From positions 88,196 through 152,195 of the forward strand of contig CAIPZV010000057.1 in the NCBI GenBank assembly GCA_903869595.1: a stretch of 64,000 nucleotides of DNA, read 5' to 3'. The stretch's first letter is position 1. The number at the start of each line of letters is the position of its first letter. Below the pieces are notes generated by a model. It did not search any database and was not told the DNA's origin. It saw only the letters and a list, made by a program, of their open reading frames with translations. This DNA is from an uncultured beta proteobacterium. GTDB taxonomy: Bacteria > Pseudomonadota > Gammaproteobacteria > Burkholderiales > Burkholderiaceae_C. The translations under genes and the position numbers were made by a program. This document shows, piece by piece, positions 17,474 to 25,632 of this stretch.

Positions 17474-18505
17474 ATGTTCCCCACCGCCATCGCCGGCAGC
17501 TTGCCCAAACCCGACTGGCTGGCCGAGCCGCAAAAGCTCTGGCCCCAATGGCGCGCCAGCGGCGAAGCCCTGGAGCAGACCAAGGCTGACGCCACGCTCT
17601 TGTGGATCAAGACCCAGGAGGACGCAGGCCTGGACGTGATCGGCGACGGCGAGCAGGCCCGCCAGCACTTTGTGCATGGTTTTGTGGAGCAGGTCGAAGG
17701 TATCGACTTTGAAAACAAAGTGCGCATGGGCATTCGCGACAACCGCTATGACGCCATGGTGCCCCAGGTGGTGGGCCCGCTGCGCCTTAAAGGCCGGGTA
17801 CACGCCATGGAAGCACAACTGGCCCGCGCGCACACTAAACGTACCCTCAAGTTCACCCTGCCCGGCCCCATGACGATTGTCGATACCGTTGCCGACCAAT
17901 ATTACGGCGGCGGGCGCGAAGGCCGCATCAAAATGGCCTTTGCTTTTGCCGAGCTGCTCAATGCCGAGGCGCTGGCGCTGCAGGCCGACGGTGTGGACAT
18001 CGTGCAGTTTGACGAACCGGCTTTCAATGTCTATATGGACGAGGCCGCCGACTGGGGGGTGCAAGCCTTGGAGCGCGCTACCCAAGGCCTGACCTGCAAA
18101 ACCGCTGTGCATATTTGCTACGGCTACGGCATCAAAGCCAACACCGATTGGAAAACCACCCTGGGCCACGAATGGCGCCAATATGAAAAAGTATTTCCCG
18201 CGCTTGCCAAGAGCAGCATCCACCAAGTGAGCTTGGAATGCGCGCATTCGCACGTGCCCATGGATTTGATGGCCTTGCTCGAAGGCAAGGAGGTCATGGT
18301 GGGTGTGATTGATGTGGCCTCGGATGTGGTGGAAACACCAGAGGAAGTGGCCGACACCATTGGCCGCGCCTTGCAGTTTGTGCCCAAAATGAAGCTCACC
18401 GCCTGCACCAACTGCGGCATGGCGCCCATGGACCGCAGCATTGCCACGCGCAAGCTCTACGCCCTGGCCCAGGGTGCCAAGCTGGCCCGCCAGCGCCACG
18501 GCTGA
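17474..18505 (+). CDS. Core MetE-like methionine synthase (C-terminal catalytic domain only)
   Basis: The ATG at 17474 follows AGGAGA at 17461. 343 residues against about 750 in E. coli MetE: only the catalytic barrel is present and the N-terminal folate-binding half is absent. All four zinc ligands of MetE are recognisable: His213 and Cys215 in HICYG, Glu255 in SLECAHSH and Cys314 in TACTNCGMAP. It should transfer a methyl group to homocysteine. Short MetE proteins have been described as folate-independent methionine synthases with partner proteins (MesA-D families); which family this belongs to, and its methyl donor, cannot be decided here. The MesX (DUF1852) partner is not adjacent. Confidence 0.88.
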   Translation: MFPTAIAGSLPKPDWLAEPQKLWPQWRASGEALEQTKADATLLWIKTQEDAGLDVIGDGEQARQHFVHGFVEQVEGIDFENKVRMGIRDNRYDAMVPQVVGPLRLKGRVHAMEAQLARAHTKRTLKFTLPGPMTIVDTVADQYYGGGREGRIKMAFAFAELLNAEALALQADGVDIVQFDEPAFNVYMDEAADWGVQALERATQGLTCKTAVHICYGYGIKANTDWKTTLGHEWRQYEKVFPALAKSSIHQVSLECAHSHVPMDLMALLEGKEVMVGVIDVASDVVETPEEVADTIGRALQFVPKMKLTACTNCGMAPMDRSIATRKLYALAQGAKLARQRHG

Positions 18506-18554
18506 AAATGCTTTGGCATCCAAACCTAAGGAAGCTCGGCACAAGTGCAAATCC

Positions 18555-18641
18555 GTCATTGCGAACGCAGCGAAGCAATCCATTTTGGCTTGCGAATCTT
18601 GCACTTATGGATCGCCGCGTCGCTTCGCTCCTCGCGATGAC
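18555..18641. repeat. REP-like inverted repeat (GTCATTGCGA/TCGCGATGAC type)
   Basis: Left arm 18555-18582 begins GTCATTGCGAACGCAGCGAA; right arm 18609-18641 ends CGCTCCTCGCGATGAC, nearly the inverse complement. It lies between the methionine synthase and isomerase genes. Related sequences occur at 36416-36522 (both arms) and 22925-22952 (left arm). This type of inverted repeat is common across many bacterial genomes. Confidence 0.8.
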
Positions 18642-18693
18642 GAACTTGTGAAGGCCTTCCCTAGGCAAACCATCCAATGTAAAGACAGGTCCC

Positions 18694-19284
18694 ATGTCCA
18701 AAACCATTGAATTCTTTTTTGATTTCGGCAGCCCCACCACCTACCTGGCCAACACCCAGTTACCCCGCTTGGCGCAGGAATGCGGCGCCCACCTGGTGTA
18801 CCGCCCCATGTTGCTGGGTGGCGTATTCAAAGCCACCGGCAACGCCAGCCCGGTCACCGTACCGGCCAAAGGCCGCTGGATGGGCGCGGACATGCAACGC
18901 TGGGCCGAGCGCTATGGCGTGCCCTTTGCCTTTAACCCGCATTTCCCCATCAACACCCTGCCCTTGATGCGCGGCGCCTGCGGTGTGCAAATGCGCCACC
19001 CGGACGCGCTGGGGCGCTATATCAATGCGGTGTTTGAAGCCATGTGGGTCAAGCCCTGCAATATGGGCGACCCGCAGGTGCTGGCGCAAGTGCTGGGCGC
19101 GGCCGGGTTTGAAGCGCAGGAATTTATGGATTTGATCGCCGACCCGCAAGTGAAGGCCCAGCTCATCAGCAACACCGACGAAGCGGTGGCGCGCGGCGTG
19201 TTTGGCGCCCCAAGCATGTTTGTGGGCGACCACCTATTTTTCGGGCAAGACCGGCTGGACTTTGTGCGCCACGCCCTGGCCTAA
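18694..19284 (+). CDS. DsbA-family 2-hydroxychromene-2-carboxylate isomerase
   Basis: 196 residues. MSKTIEFFFDFGSPTTYLANTQL gives the thioredoxin-fold entry with the Ser that replaces the CxxC cysteine in these GSH-dependent isomerases (kappa-class GST-like). PMLLGGVFKATGNASPVTVPAK and GVFGAPSMFVGDHLFFGQDRLDFV are also typical. In naphthalene breakdown the enzyme isomerises 2-hydroxychromene-2-carboxylate, but most chromosomal copies have other or unknown substrates. It is followed 42 nt later by a FabH-like gene. Confidence 0.88.
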   Translation: MSKTIEFFFDFGSPTTYLANTQLPRLAQECGAHLVYRPMLLGGVFKATGNASPVTVPAKGRWMGADMQRWAERYGVPFAFNPHFPINTLPLMRGACGVQMRHPDALGRYINAVFEAMWVKPCNMGDPQVLAQVLGAAGFEAQEFMDLIADPQVKAQLISNTDEAVARGVFGAPSMFVGDHLFFGQDRLDFVRHALA

Positions 19285-19326
19285 AGCCACTCAGGCGCGG
19301 CAAGCGCCAAAGATTGAGGAAACCCT

Positions 19327-20445
19327 ATGCATCGCGTTGCCATCAGCAGCACCGGCCTATTTACCCCGCCGCACACCATCAGCAATGAAGAGTTGGTGCA
19401 GGCCTATAACGACTACGCCGCGCTGGAAAACACCCGCCATGCCGAGGCGATTGCCGCAGGCACGCACAGCGCCCTGACCGATTCGAGCGTGGAGTTCATC
19501 GAAAAAGCCTCGGGCATCAAAAGCCGGTACGTGATGGAAAAGCAAGGCGTGTTGGACCCCCAGCGTATGCGTCCGCGCTTTGCGCCGCGCCCGGACAGCG
19601 AAATTTCGATGATGGCTGAAATCGGTGTGCTGGCCTGCCAGGAAGCATTACGCACCGCCGGCAAAACCGCTGCCGATGTGGATGGACTGATATGCGCCGC
19701 CGCGAATATGCAGCGCCCCTACCCCGCCATGGGCGTAGAAATACAGACAGCGCTAGGCATCCACGGCTACGCTTTTGACATGAACGTGGCTTGCTCGTCG
19801 GCCACCTTTGCTTTAGAGCTGGCCTATAACGCCGTGCGCACCGGCCAGTCGCGCGCAGTGCTGGTGGTCAACCCGGAAATTACCTCGGCTCATTTGGCTT
19901 GGAAAGACCGTGATTGCCATTTCATCTTTGGGGACGTCTGCACCGCCATCCTGGTCGAGCGTCTGGACTTAGCGCCCGCAGGCGCTTTTGAGATTTTGGG
20001 CACGCGCTTACTCAGCACCTTTTCCAACAACATCCGCAACAACCAAGGCTTTATGTCCCGCGCCGAAGACCGCGACCCGGACGACCGGGACCAGCTCTTT
20101 CGCCAGGAAGGCCGCAAAGTGTTTAAAGAAGTTTGCCCCATGGCGGCAGAGCACATCGAAAGCCATTTGCAAAGCCTGGACTTGACGCCCGCACTGGTGC
20201 GTCGCTTTTGGCTACACCAAGCCAATTTGTCCATGAACCAGTTCATCATCCGCCGCCTGCTCGGGCGCGATGCCAGCGCCGACGAAGCGCCGGTCATCTT
20301 GGACGAATTTGCCAACACCGCCTCGGCGGGTTCCATCATTGCTTTTCACCGCAACAAGGCCGACATCCAAAGCGGCGAAACCGGCGTTATTTGCTCCTTT
20401 GGCGCGGGTTACTCGATTGGCAGCGTGATTGTGCGCAAGACCTGA
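19327..20445 (+). CDS. FabH-like beta-ketoacyl-ACP synthase III
   Basis: 372 residues, longer than housekeeping FabH (about 320). The thiolase-fold triad is intact: Cys156 in NVACSSATFALELAYNA, His in FWLHQANLSMNQFIIRRLLG and Asn in EFANTASAGSIIAFHRNK. The ending GAGYSIGSVIVRK is typical. Such longer FabH paralogues condense acyl-CoA with malonyl-ACP or another acceptor; the role here is uncertain. The proximity of the isomerase does not define a pathway. Confidence 0.88.
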   Translation: MHRVAISSTGLFTPPHTISNEELVQAYNDYAALENTRHAEAIAAGTHSALTDSSVEFIEKASGIKSRYVMEKQGVLDPQRMRPRFAPRPDSEISMMAEIGVLACQEALRTAGKTAADVDGLICAAANMQRPYPAMGVEIQTALGIHGYAFDMNVACSSATFALELAYNAVRTGQSRAVLVVNPEITSAHLAWKDRDCHFIFGDVCTAILVERLDLAPAGAFEILGTRLLSTFSNNIRNNQGFMSRAEDRDPDDRDQLFRQEGRKVFKEVCPMAAEHIESHLQSLDLTPALVRRFWLHQANLSMNQFIIRRLLGRDASADEAPVILDEFANTASAGSIIAFHRNKADIQSGETGVICSFGAGYSIGSVIVRKT

Positions 20446-20498
20446 AGCCGCTGGCATGCGCGCCGGACCGGGGTCGCCGCGCACTACCGGCACGGGAA

Positions 20499-21026
20499 TT
20501 AGATGAGGTTGCGGTGCAAACGCAGCTCGGCGATGGCATGGCCGAGCACTTGCACTTCGCGCTCGGCACCCGGTTCGCGCTTGAAACCGGCCAGTTCAAA
20601 AAAGCGTAAAGCCGTTTTGTTACGCGCTTGCATCCACAAGGTGACGTCGATACAGCCTTCGTCGTGCAAACCCTGGCGCGCCGAATGCCACAAAGACAGG
20701 CCCACGCCCAGACCCTGAAAATCCGGGTGCACGTAGATGTCGGTAATCTCGCCGGTGGTTTGGCGGCTGCCATCGTCGCGGCTGCGGTCAAAGCCGACAA
20801 AGCCAACGATGCGATCGCCGTGCATGGCTGCCATCACCTGGGGCTCGGCAAACTCAATCGCCTCGCGCCAATAGGCCTGGCGCTTGTCCTGGCCCAAGGG
20901 CGGCAGCTGGTCGGTGCCCAATAAGGACTGGTAGGTTTCAAGCGCTACCTGCGCATACAAATCACTAATCGCTTTGGCATCGCGCACCACGGTGGCGCGT
21001 ACCGGAAAAACAGAGGAGCTTGACAT
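20499..21026 (-). CDS. GNAT-family N-acetyltransferase
   Basis: 175 residues from ATG 21026; a GTG at 21041 would add 5 residues. The acetyl-CoA binding motif A is ITDIYVHPDFQGLGVGLSLWH (Q-x-x-G-x-G), and motif B is ALRFFELAGFKRE near the end, both diagnostic of GNAT enzymes. The substrate is unknown. It is convergent with the FabH-like gene and divergent from the cytochrome gene. Confidence 0.9.
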   Translation of the reverse strand: MSSSSVFPVRATVVRDAKAISDLYAQVALETYQSLLGTDQLPPLGQDKRQAYWREAIEFAEPQVMAAMHGDRIVGFVGFDRSRDDGSRQTTGEITDIYVHPDFQGLGVGLSLWHSARQGLHDEGCIDVTLWMQARNKTALRFFELAGFKREPGAEREVQVLGHAIAELRLHRNLI

Positions 21027-21155
21027 GGGAACTGCAATCACAAAAAAACGAGATAAAAGGCCTCTCGATTGTCGCAGGATTGAAAAGGGCTTCGGGCGCC
21101 CTGCCCGCCGCGAGGCGTTAAGCTTTGCCCCATGTGCCGGGATATAACAAAAACT

Positions 21156-21866
21156 ATGATGAACCCACTATGGCGTCTGGCGCTGTGTTGCTGGCTGCTA
21201 GGCACTGCCCTTGTGGCAGAGGCCGCCCCCTTTGAAGACACCATGGCCCAGCGCACCTTGGCCTGCACCGGCTGCCATGGCCCCCAGGGCCGCTCCGGCC
21301 CCGACGGCTACTACCCGCGCCTGGCCGGCAAGCCCGCAGGCTATTTGTACAACCAGTTGGTCAACTTGCAGCAAGGGCGGCGCAATTACCCGCTGATGCA
21401 AAACTTGCTCGCGCCTTTAGACGATGCCTATCTGCGCACCATGGCCGATTACTTTGCGGGGCTTGAAATTCCCTATCCGCCGCCCGCGCCGCAGCCCACC
21501 GACAAGGCCTTGTTGGCGCGCGGACAGCAACTCGTGCGCCAAGGCGACCCGGCCTTGCAAGTACCGGCCTGCGTGCAATGCCACGGCAGCGCGCTGACCG
21601 GCACGCAGCCCTCGGTACCCGGCTTATTAGGCCTGCCGCGCGACTACCTCAATGCCCAGTTAGGCGGCTGGCAAAGCGGCCAGCGCCAAGCCCAAGCGCC
21701 CGACTGCATGGCCGATATCGCCAAGCGCCTGAGTGACGCCGATGTGCATGCCCTAAGCACTTGGCTGTCCAGCCAAAGCGTGCCGCTGGTATCCCGCGCC
21801 GCCGCGCAAAAACCCCCGCTGGCGCCCGGCGCCAAAGAGATACGGTGCGGGAGCGCGCCGTGGTGA
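21156..21866 (+). CDS. Diheme cytochrome c (c4-like), periplasmic
   Basis: The start at ATG 21156 precedes a clear Sec signal (NPLWRLALCCWLLGTALVAEAA). Two c-type heme motifs are seen, CTGCH and CVQCH, each in its own small domain, with downstream methionines as possible axial ligands. The length of about 236 residues fits c4-type electron carriers. Its TGA overlaps the GTG of the following cytochrome gene (21863-21866), so the two make an electron-transfer operon. Confidence 0.88.
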   Translation: MMNPLWRLALCCWLLGTALVAEAAPFEDTMAQRTLACTGCHGPQGRSGPDGYYPRLAGKPAGYLYNQLVNLQQGRRNYPLMQNLLAPLDDAYLRTMADYFAGLEIPYPPPAPQPTDKALLARGQQLVRQGDPALQVPACVQCHGSALTGTQPSVPGLLGLPRDYLNAQLGGWQSGQRQAQAPDCMADIAKRLSDADVHALSTWLSSQSVPLVSRAAAQKPPLAPGAKEIRCGSAPW

Positions 21867-23380
21867 AGCGAAGCACTTTGCGCACCTTGGCGCTGACGCT
21901 GTGCACCTTGCTGGCAGCCGCCCTGCTGTGGGCCTTGTGGGGCTTTGATGCCTATTACCGGCCAGCCAGCGTCAACCCCTTGGTGCAAACCAGCGCGTCC
22001 GAAAACACTTCTGCAATCGAAGGCAGTGCAAGCAAGACGAGCGCCGATGCGCAAGCACCCTCTAAAGCGCAGGTAGCGCGCGGCCAGTACCTAGCGCGCG
22101 TGGGCAATTGCGTGTTTTGCCATACCGCGCCTGCAGGCGCCCTGCTGGCCGGTGGGCGCGCGATACAAACCCCATTTGGCACGGTGCACACCAGCAACCT
22201 GACGCCGGACCCGGCGCATGGCTTAGGCCGCTGGACGCAAGACGATTTTTGGCAAGCCCTGCACTTAGGGCTGGGGCCACAGGGGCAGCGCCTATCGCCC
22301 GCGTTTCCCTACACCAGCTACAACCGTTTGACACGCGCCGATGCGGATGCGCTATGGGCATTTTTGCAATCGGTGCCCGCCGTGCCCCGGCCCAAAACCG
22401 AAGCAAACATGGTGTGGCCCTTCGGCACACAAACCGCGCTGGGCTTGTGGCGCGCGATGTATTTCCGGCCCTTCCAAACCGCCAATGAGGATGCAGCGCC
22501 CGCAGGCGCAGACCCGGTGGCCTGGACGCGCGGGCGCTATTTGGTCGAAGGCCTGGGCCATTGCCAGGAATGCCATAGCCCGCGCGACGCACTGGGCGGT
22601 TTGCGCGATGCCACACGCGGCAGCGGCGGCGTCTTGCCCGGGCTGCCTTGGTATGCACCTTCCTTGCGCGATCCAGCCCAAGCCGGAACGACGGATGCGC
22701 AGGCCTTGCAAAGCTTTTTACAAACCGGTGTAGGCGCTGGCCGCTTTGCCGCTGGACCTATGGCCGAGGTGATTCTGCACGGCACGCAATACCTGAATGA
22801 CCAGGATGCGCAGGCGACGGCTGTTTATTTGCAGTCGCTGGTGCAAGGTCAGAGCCCGGCCCAAGGCCCTAAGTATGCGCAAGCGCAAGCGCAAGCCCAA
22901 GGCTTGGCTGAGAAACCAGATGCCGTCATTGCGAGCGTAGCGAAGCAATCCAGTTTGCCCATGCAATCAGCTGCATCGGGATCGTCGTCTCCGACAGGTT
23001 GCGAGAACGCGGTATGCGATAAGCCCCGCAAAGAAAATTTGGCCCAAACACAAGGCGCAGATATTTATAAAAATAATTGCGCCGACTGCCATGGCGACCA
23101 AGGCCAAGGCCGCGCAGGCATCTACCCCGCCATGGCAGGCAACCGCGCGCTGCTGATGGACAAACCCAATAACGCGGTGCTCAGCGTACTCTACGGTGGC
23201 TTTGCGCCTTCCGCGCAGGGCCACACCCGGCCATTTGGCATGCCGCCTTTTATGCTGGAACTGAGCAACGCGCAAATCGCCCAGGTACTGAGCTATACCC
23301 GCAGCGCCTGGGGCAACCAGGCGCTGCCGATTAGCGAATTGCAAGTGCAAGCCGTGCGCGACCCGCAGCAGCGCCGATGA
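21860..23380 (+). CDS. Triheme cytochrome c, membrane-anchored (dehydrogenase-subunit-like)
   Basis: The start is placed at GTG 21860 or 21863, behind GGGAG at 21849-21853 and overlapping the preceding stop; longer upstream readings are antiparallel to nothing conserved. About 506 residues. An N-terminal transmembrane helix (LALTLCTLLAAALLWALWGF) is followed by three heme motifs CVFCH, CQECH and CADCH, the layout of cytochrome subunits of alcohol/aldehyde dehydrogenases; no dehydrogenase gene is adjacent. Between heme 2 and heme 3 the reading frame crosses a REP-like half-element (22925-22952), giving residues such as DAVIASVAKQSS. Confidence 0.86.
   Translation: MVKRSTLRTLALTLCTLLAAALLWALWGFDAYYRPASVNPLVQTSASENTSAIEGSASKTSADAQAPSKAQVARGQYLARVGNCVFCHTAPAGALLAGGRAIQTPFGTVHTSNLTPDPAHGLGRWTQDDFWQALHLGLGPQGQRLSPAFPYTSYNRLTRADADALWAFLQSVPAVPRPKTEANMVWPFGTQTALGLWRAMYFRPFQTANEDAAPAGADPVAWTRGRYLVEGLGHCQECHSPRDALGGLRDATRGSGGVLPGLPWYAPSLRDPAQAGTTDAQALQSFLQTGVGAGRFAAGPMAEVILHGTQYLNDQDAQATAVYLQSLVQGQSPAQGPKYAQAQAQAQGLAEKPDAVIASVAKQSSLPMQSAASGSSSPTGCENAVCDKPRKENLAQTQGADIYKNNCADCHGDQGQGRAGIYPAMAGNRALLMDKPNNAVLSVLYGGFAPSAQGHTRPFGMPPFMLELSNAQIAQVLSYTRSAWGNQALPISELQVQAVRDPQQRR
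22925..22952 (+). repeat. REP-like half-element within the triheme cytochrome gene
   Basis: GTCATTGCGAGCGTAGCGAA and the following GCAATCC match the left arm of the element at 18555-18582. The expected right arm is absent or decayed in the next 90 nt. The sequence is read in frame as part of a linker between heme domains, so the cytochrome seems to tolerate it. Confidence 0.75.
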
Positions 23381-24084
23381 ACTCGGCCAAGAACGCGCAG
23401 ATATGCGCACCCATCAACACGGCAATGTGCACCACCGATAAACCAGCCCTTTCAGATATCACACTGCTATACCAAGACGCTTCGCTGTTGGTGCTAAACA
23501 AACCGGCTGGGCTGCTGTCAGTGCCGGGGCGCGGTGCGGACAAGCAAGACTGCTTGAGCGCCCGCGTACAAGCGCACTTTGCGGACGCGCTAGTGGTACA
23601 CCGCTTGGACATGGCGACCTCGGGCCTCTTGCTAATGGCGCGCGGTGCCGACGCCCAGCGCACTATCAACCACGCCTTCGCCAACGGTATGGTGGGCAAG
23701 CGCTACGTAGCGCAAGTGGCAGGCCTCTTGGACCCTGACGGAATCTGGCGGACCATCGACTTAGCAATCGCCGTCGATTGGCCACGCCGCCCTTTGCGCG
23801 TTATCCAGGCCGATGGCAAAGCCAGCCAAACCCGCTGGCGTTGCGTCGCGCAGGATGCGCAAAACCAGAGCAGCCGGGTGGAACTTGAACCTCTGACCGG
23901 CCGCAGCCACCAATTGCGCTTGCACATGCAGGCTATGGGGCATGCCATTTTGGGCGATGCTTTGTACGTCCCAACGCAGGTACAGGCCATGGCCCCGCGC
24001 CTGCTTTTGCACGCCTGCGCGCTATCGCTGGTGCATCCGCAGACTGGCGCGCCCATGCACTGGGAGTGCCCGGCGGAGTTTTGA
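23377..24084 (+). CDS. RluA-family RNA pseudouridine synthase
   Basis: 235 residues, starting at ATG 23377 inside the ATGA overlap with the cytochrome gene. The catalytic Asp lies in HRLDMATSGLLLMARG; LLYQDASLLVLNKPAGLLSVPGRG and GRSHQLRLHMQAMGHAILGD are further family motifs. There is no S4 domain at the N-terminus. It isomerises uridine in rRNA or tRNA; the target site is not predictable. Close to the RluA/YqcB type in size. Confidence 0.9.
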   Translation: MNSAKNAQICAPINTAMCTTDKPALSDITLLYQDASLLVLNKPAGLLSVPGRGADKQDCLSARVQAHFADALVVHRLDMATSGLLLMARGADAQRTINHAFANGMVGKRYVAQVAGLLDPDGIWRTIDLAIAVDWPRRPLRVIQADGKASQTRWRCVAQDAQNQSSRVELEPLTGRSHQLRLHMQAMGHAILGDALYVPTQVQAMAPRLLLHACALSLVHPQTGAPMHWECPAEF

Positions 24085-24164
24085 GTACCCGCCGCGCTTT
24101 ACGCCCTCAGCGGGCTATGCATTGGCTCGTATACGTCCTTGCAGTTCCATGTACCTTGCAAAAA

Positions 24165-24191
24165 TGCATTCCTATTCCCAAAATGAATGCA
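24165..24191. promoter_or_regulatory. Perfect 7-bp inverted repeat upstream of the antitoxin gene (operator-like)
   Basis: TGCATTC (24165-24171) and GAATGCA (24185-24191) are exact inverse complements with 13 nt between them, 27 nt before the ATG at 24219. RHH antitoxins of the FitA/VapB type normally bind such repeats to repress their own operon, so this is a plausible autoregulatory site. Confidence 0.5.
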
Positions 24192-24218
24192 AATCACCAA
24201 ATCCCGAGAGGTATCGAA

Positions 24219-24467
24219 ATGGCCATGCTGGCATTACGCAATCTGCCCGATGATGCGCACCGCGCTTTAAGGGTGCAGGCGGCCCTGCATGGGCGCAGCA
24301 CCGAGGCCGAAATCCGCGAAATTCTGGCAGTCGCGGTCAAACCAGCGGCGCATGTTCGCTTGGGGGATGCCCTCGCGGCGCTGGGCCGGGAAATCGGGCT
24401 CACTAACAAGGATGTTGAGGTCTTGAATAAAGTGCGCGACAAGTCGCCTGCCATGTTCGACTCTTGA
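24219..24467 (+). CDS. FitA/VapB-like ribbon-helix-helix antitoxin, toxin not found
   Basis: 82 residues from ATG 24219, with GAGAGG at 24206-24211; a longer in-frame reading upstream is not family-like. MLALRNLPDDAHRALRVQ and HGRSTEAEIREILAVAV are typical of the Arc-type RHH of FitA antitoxins, which wrap PIN-domain toxins and bind DNA. The VapC/FitB gene expected immediately downstream is missing. TTG ATA CTG after the stop resembles a toxin start (MIL) but the frame closes after 8 codons. The antitoxin may be an orphan left by toxin loss. Confidence 0.78.
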   Translation: MAMLALRNLPDDAHRALRVQAALHGRSTEAEIREILAVAVKPAAHVRLGDALAALGREIGLTNKDVEVLNKVRDKSPAMFDS

Positions 24468-24542
24468 TACTGGGTGGCCAACAAGCGTAAAAGCACAAAT
24501 CGCAAACCGGTGCGCACAGCCTCGTCCGACATAGACGGCACC

Positions 24543-25445
24543 TCACTCCTTGGGCTGGACCGGCTCATCATCCGTTGGCAGGCGAGTCAGGTTCAACAGG
24601 TTACCCGTCAGAATCAAACCAATGCCTAACAAGGTAAATAGATCCAATCTTTCAGAGTAAGCCAACCAGCCAACCAGCGCGGTCAAGGGCACACGCAGGA
24701 AGTCCATCGGTACGACAACGGTGGCATCTGCAAGCTGCATTGCCCTGGCGAAGCAGTAATGCGAGTAGGTTCCGCAAAACGCCACCACAACTACCCAAGC
24801 CCAGGTGTGGACAGAAGGCCATTGCCAGACGATAAGCGCCGGCACCAGCCCGATCGCGCTTTGTACCACCAGCATCCAGAAACTTATCGCCACCGCGGCA
24901 TCTATGCGGGTAAGGGACTTGACCAGCACCACGGAGATTGCGAACCCTAGGGCTGAGGCCAGCGCAATGATCTGCCCGCTGTCTATCGCGCCCGCGCCGG
25001 GGCGCACGATCACTGCCACACCCACTAGCCCTAGCAGCACCGCGAACCACTTACGCGCACCCATTCGCTCACCGAGAAAGACTACGGCCAGGGCCGCCGA
25101 CCATATCGGCATGGTGAATTCAATGGAAACCAACTCTGCGAGCGGGATCATTGTCAAGGCTACAAACCAACCATACTGCCCGGCATAGTGAACCGCATTA
25201 CGCAGCGCGTGTTGAGGCAGCCGTTCGGTCCGTACCGCGCTAAGACCGCCTGCTGCGCGTATAAGCGGCCATAGCATGAACATTCCCAAAATAGAGCGAA
25301 GCAGCATGATCTGGAACACCGACAGTTCGCGCGCCGCCTCGCGCCCGGCGACGGCGATTACCACCATCAGCATCAGCCAGCCGGCCATCCAGCCTGCGGC
25401 GCGCGTGGTTGGGTTATCGAAGCGGGACTGCATCCGCGGGAGCAT
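24543..25445 (-). CDS. EamA/DMT-family transporter
   Basis: About 300 residues and ten predicted membrane helices in two five-helix EamA repeats (e.g. AALAVVFLGERMGARKWFAVLLGLVGVAVIVRPG and VPMDFLRVPLTALVGWLAYSERLD). The start is uncertain: ATG 25445 or ATG 25433 both fit, neither with a good Shine-Dalgarno sequence. Drug/metabolite exporter; the substrate is unknown. It is convergent with the antitoxin gene. Confidence 0.85.
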   Translation of the reverse strand: MLPRMQSRFDNPTTRAAGWMAGWLMLMVVIAVAGREAARELSVFQIMLLRSILGMFMLWPLIRAAGGLSAVRTERLPQHALRNAVHYAGQYGWFVALTMIPLAELVSIEFTMPIWSAALAVVFLGERMGARKWFAVLLGLVGVAVIVRPGAGAIDSGQIIALASALGFAISVVLVKSLTRIDAAVAISFWMLVVQSAIGLVPALIVWQWPSVHTWAWVVVVAFCGTYSHYCFARAMQLADATVVVPMDFLRVPLTALVGWLAYSERLDLFTLLGIGLILTGNLLNLTRLPTDDEPVQPKE

Positions 25446-25632
25446 AGCGCAGCGGCCGACCAATTGCCTTCCGAAATCGTCTGTCCACCGACCAGACAGG
25501 ACCTTGCGCTAAAAAATCCATGGCCTGGCCAATCCCCACCAAATACCCAGCAAATTCCCTACCCAACCCAGCCAACCCACCAAGCCTTAGCCGCCAAACC
25601 GCAAGGCAAGCCCCAGCGCCTAAAATGCTTCG

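Noticed and set aside
17249..18604. Long open frame on the minus strand over the methionine synthase gene
   Set aside because: It is antisense to a well-conserved protein, has no family features and arises from the high GC third-position bias.
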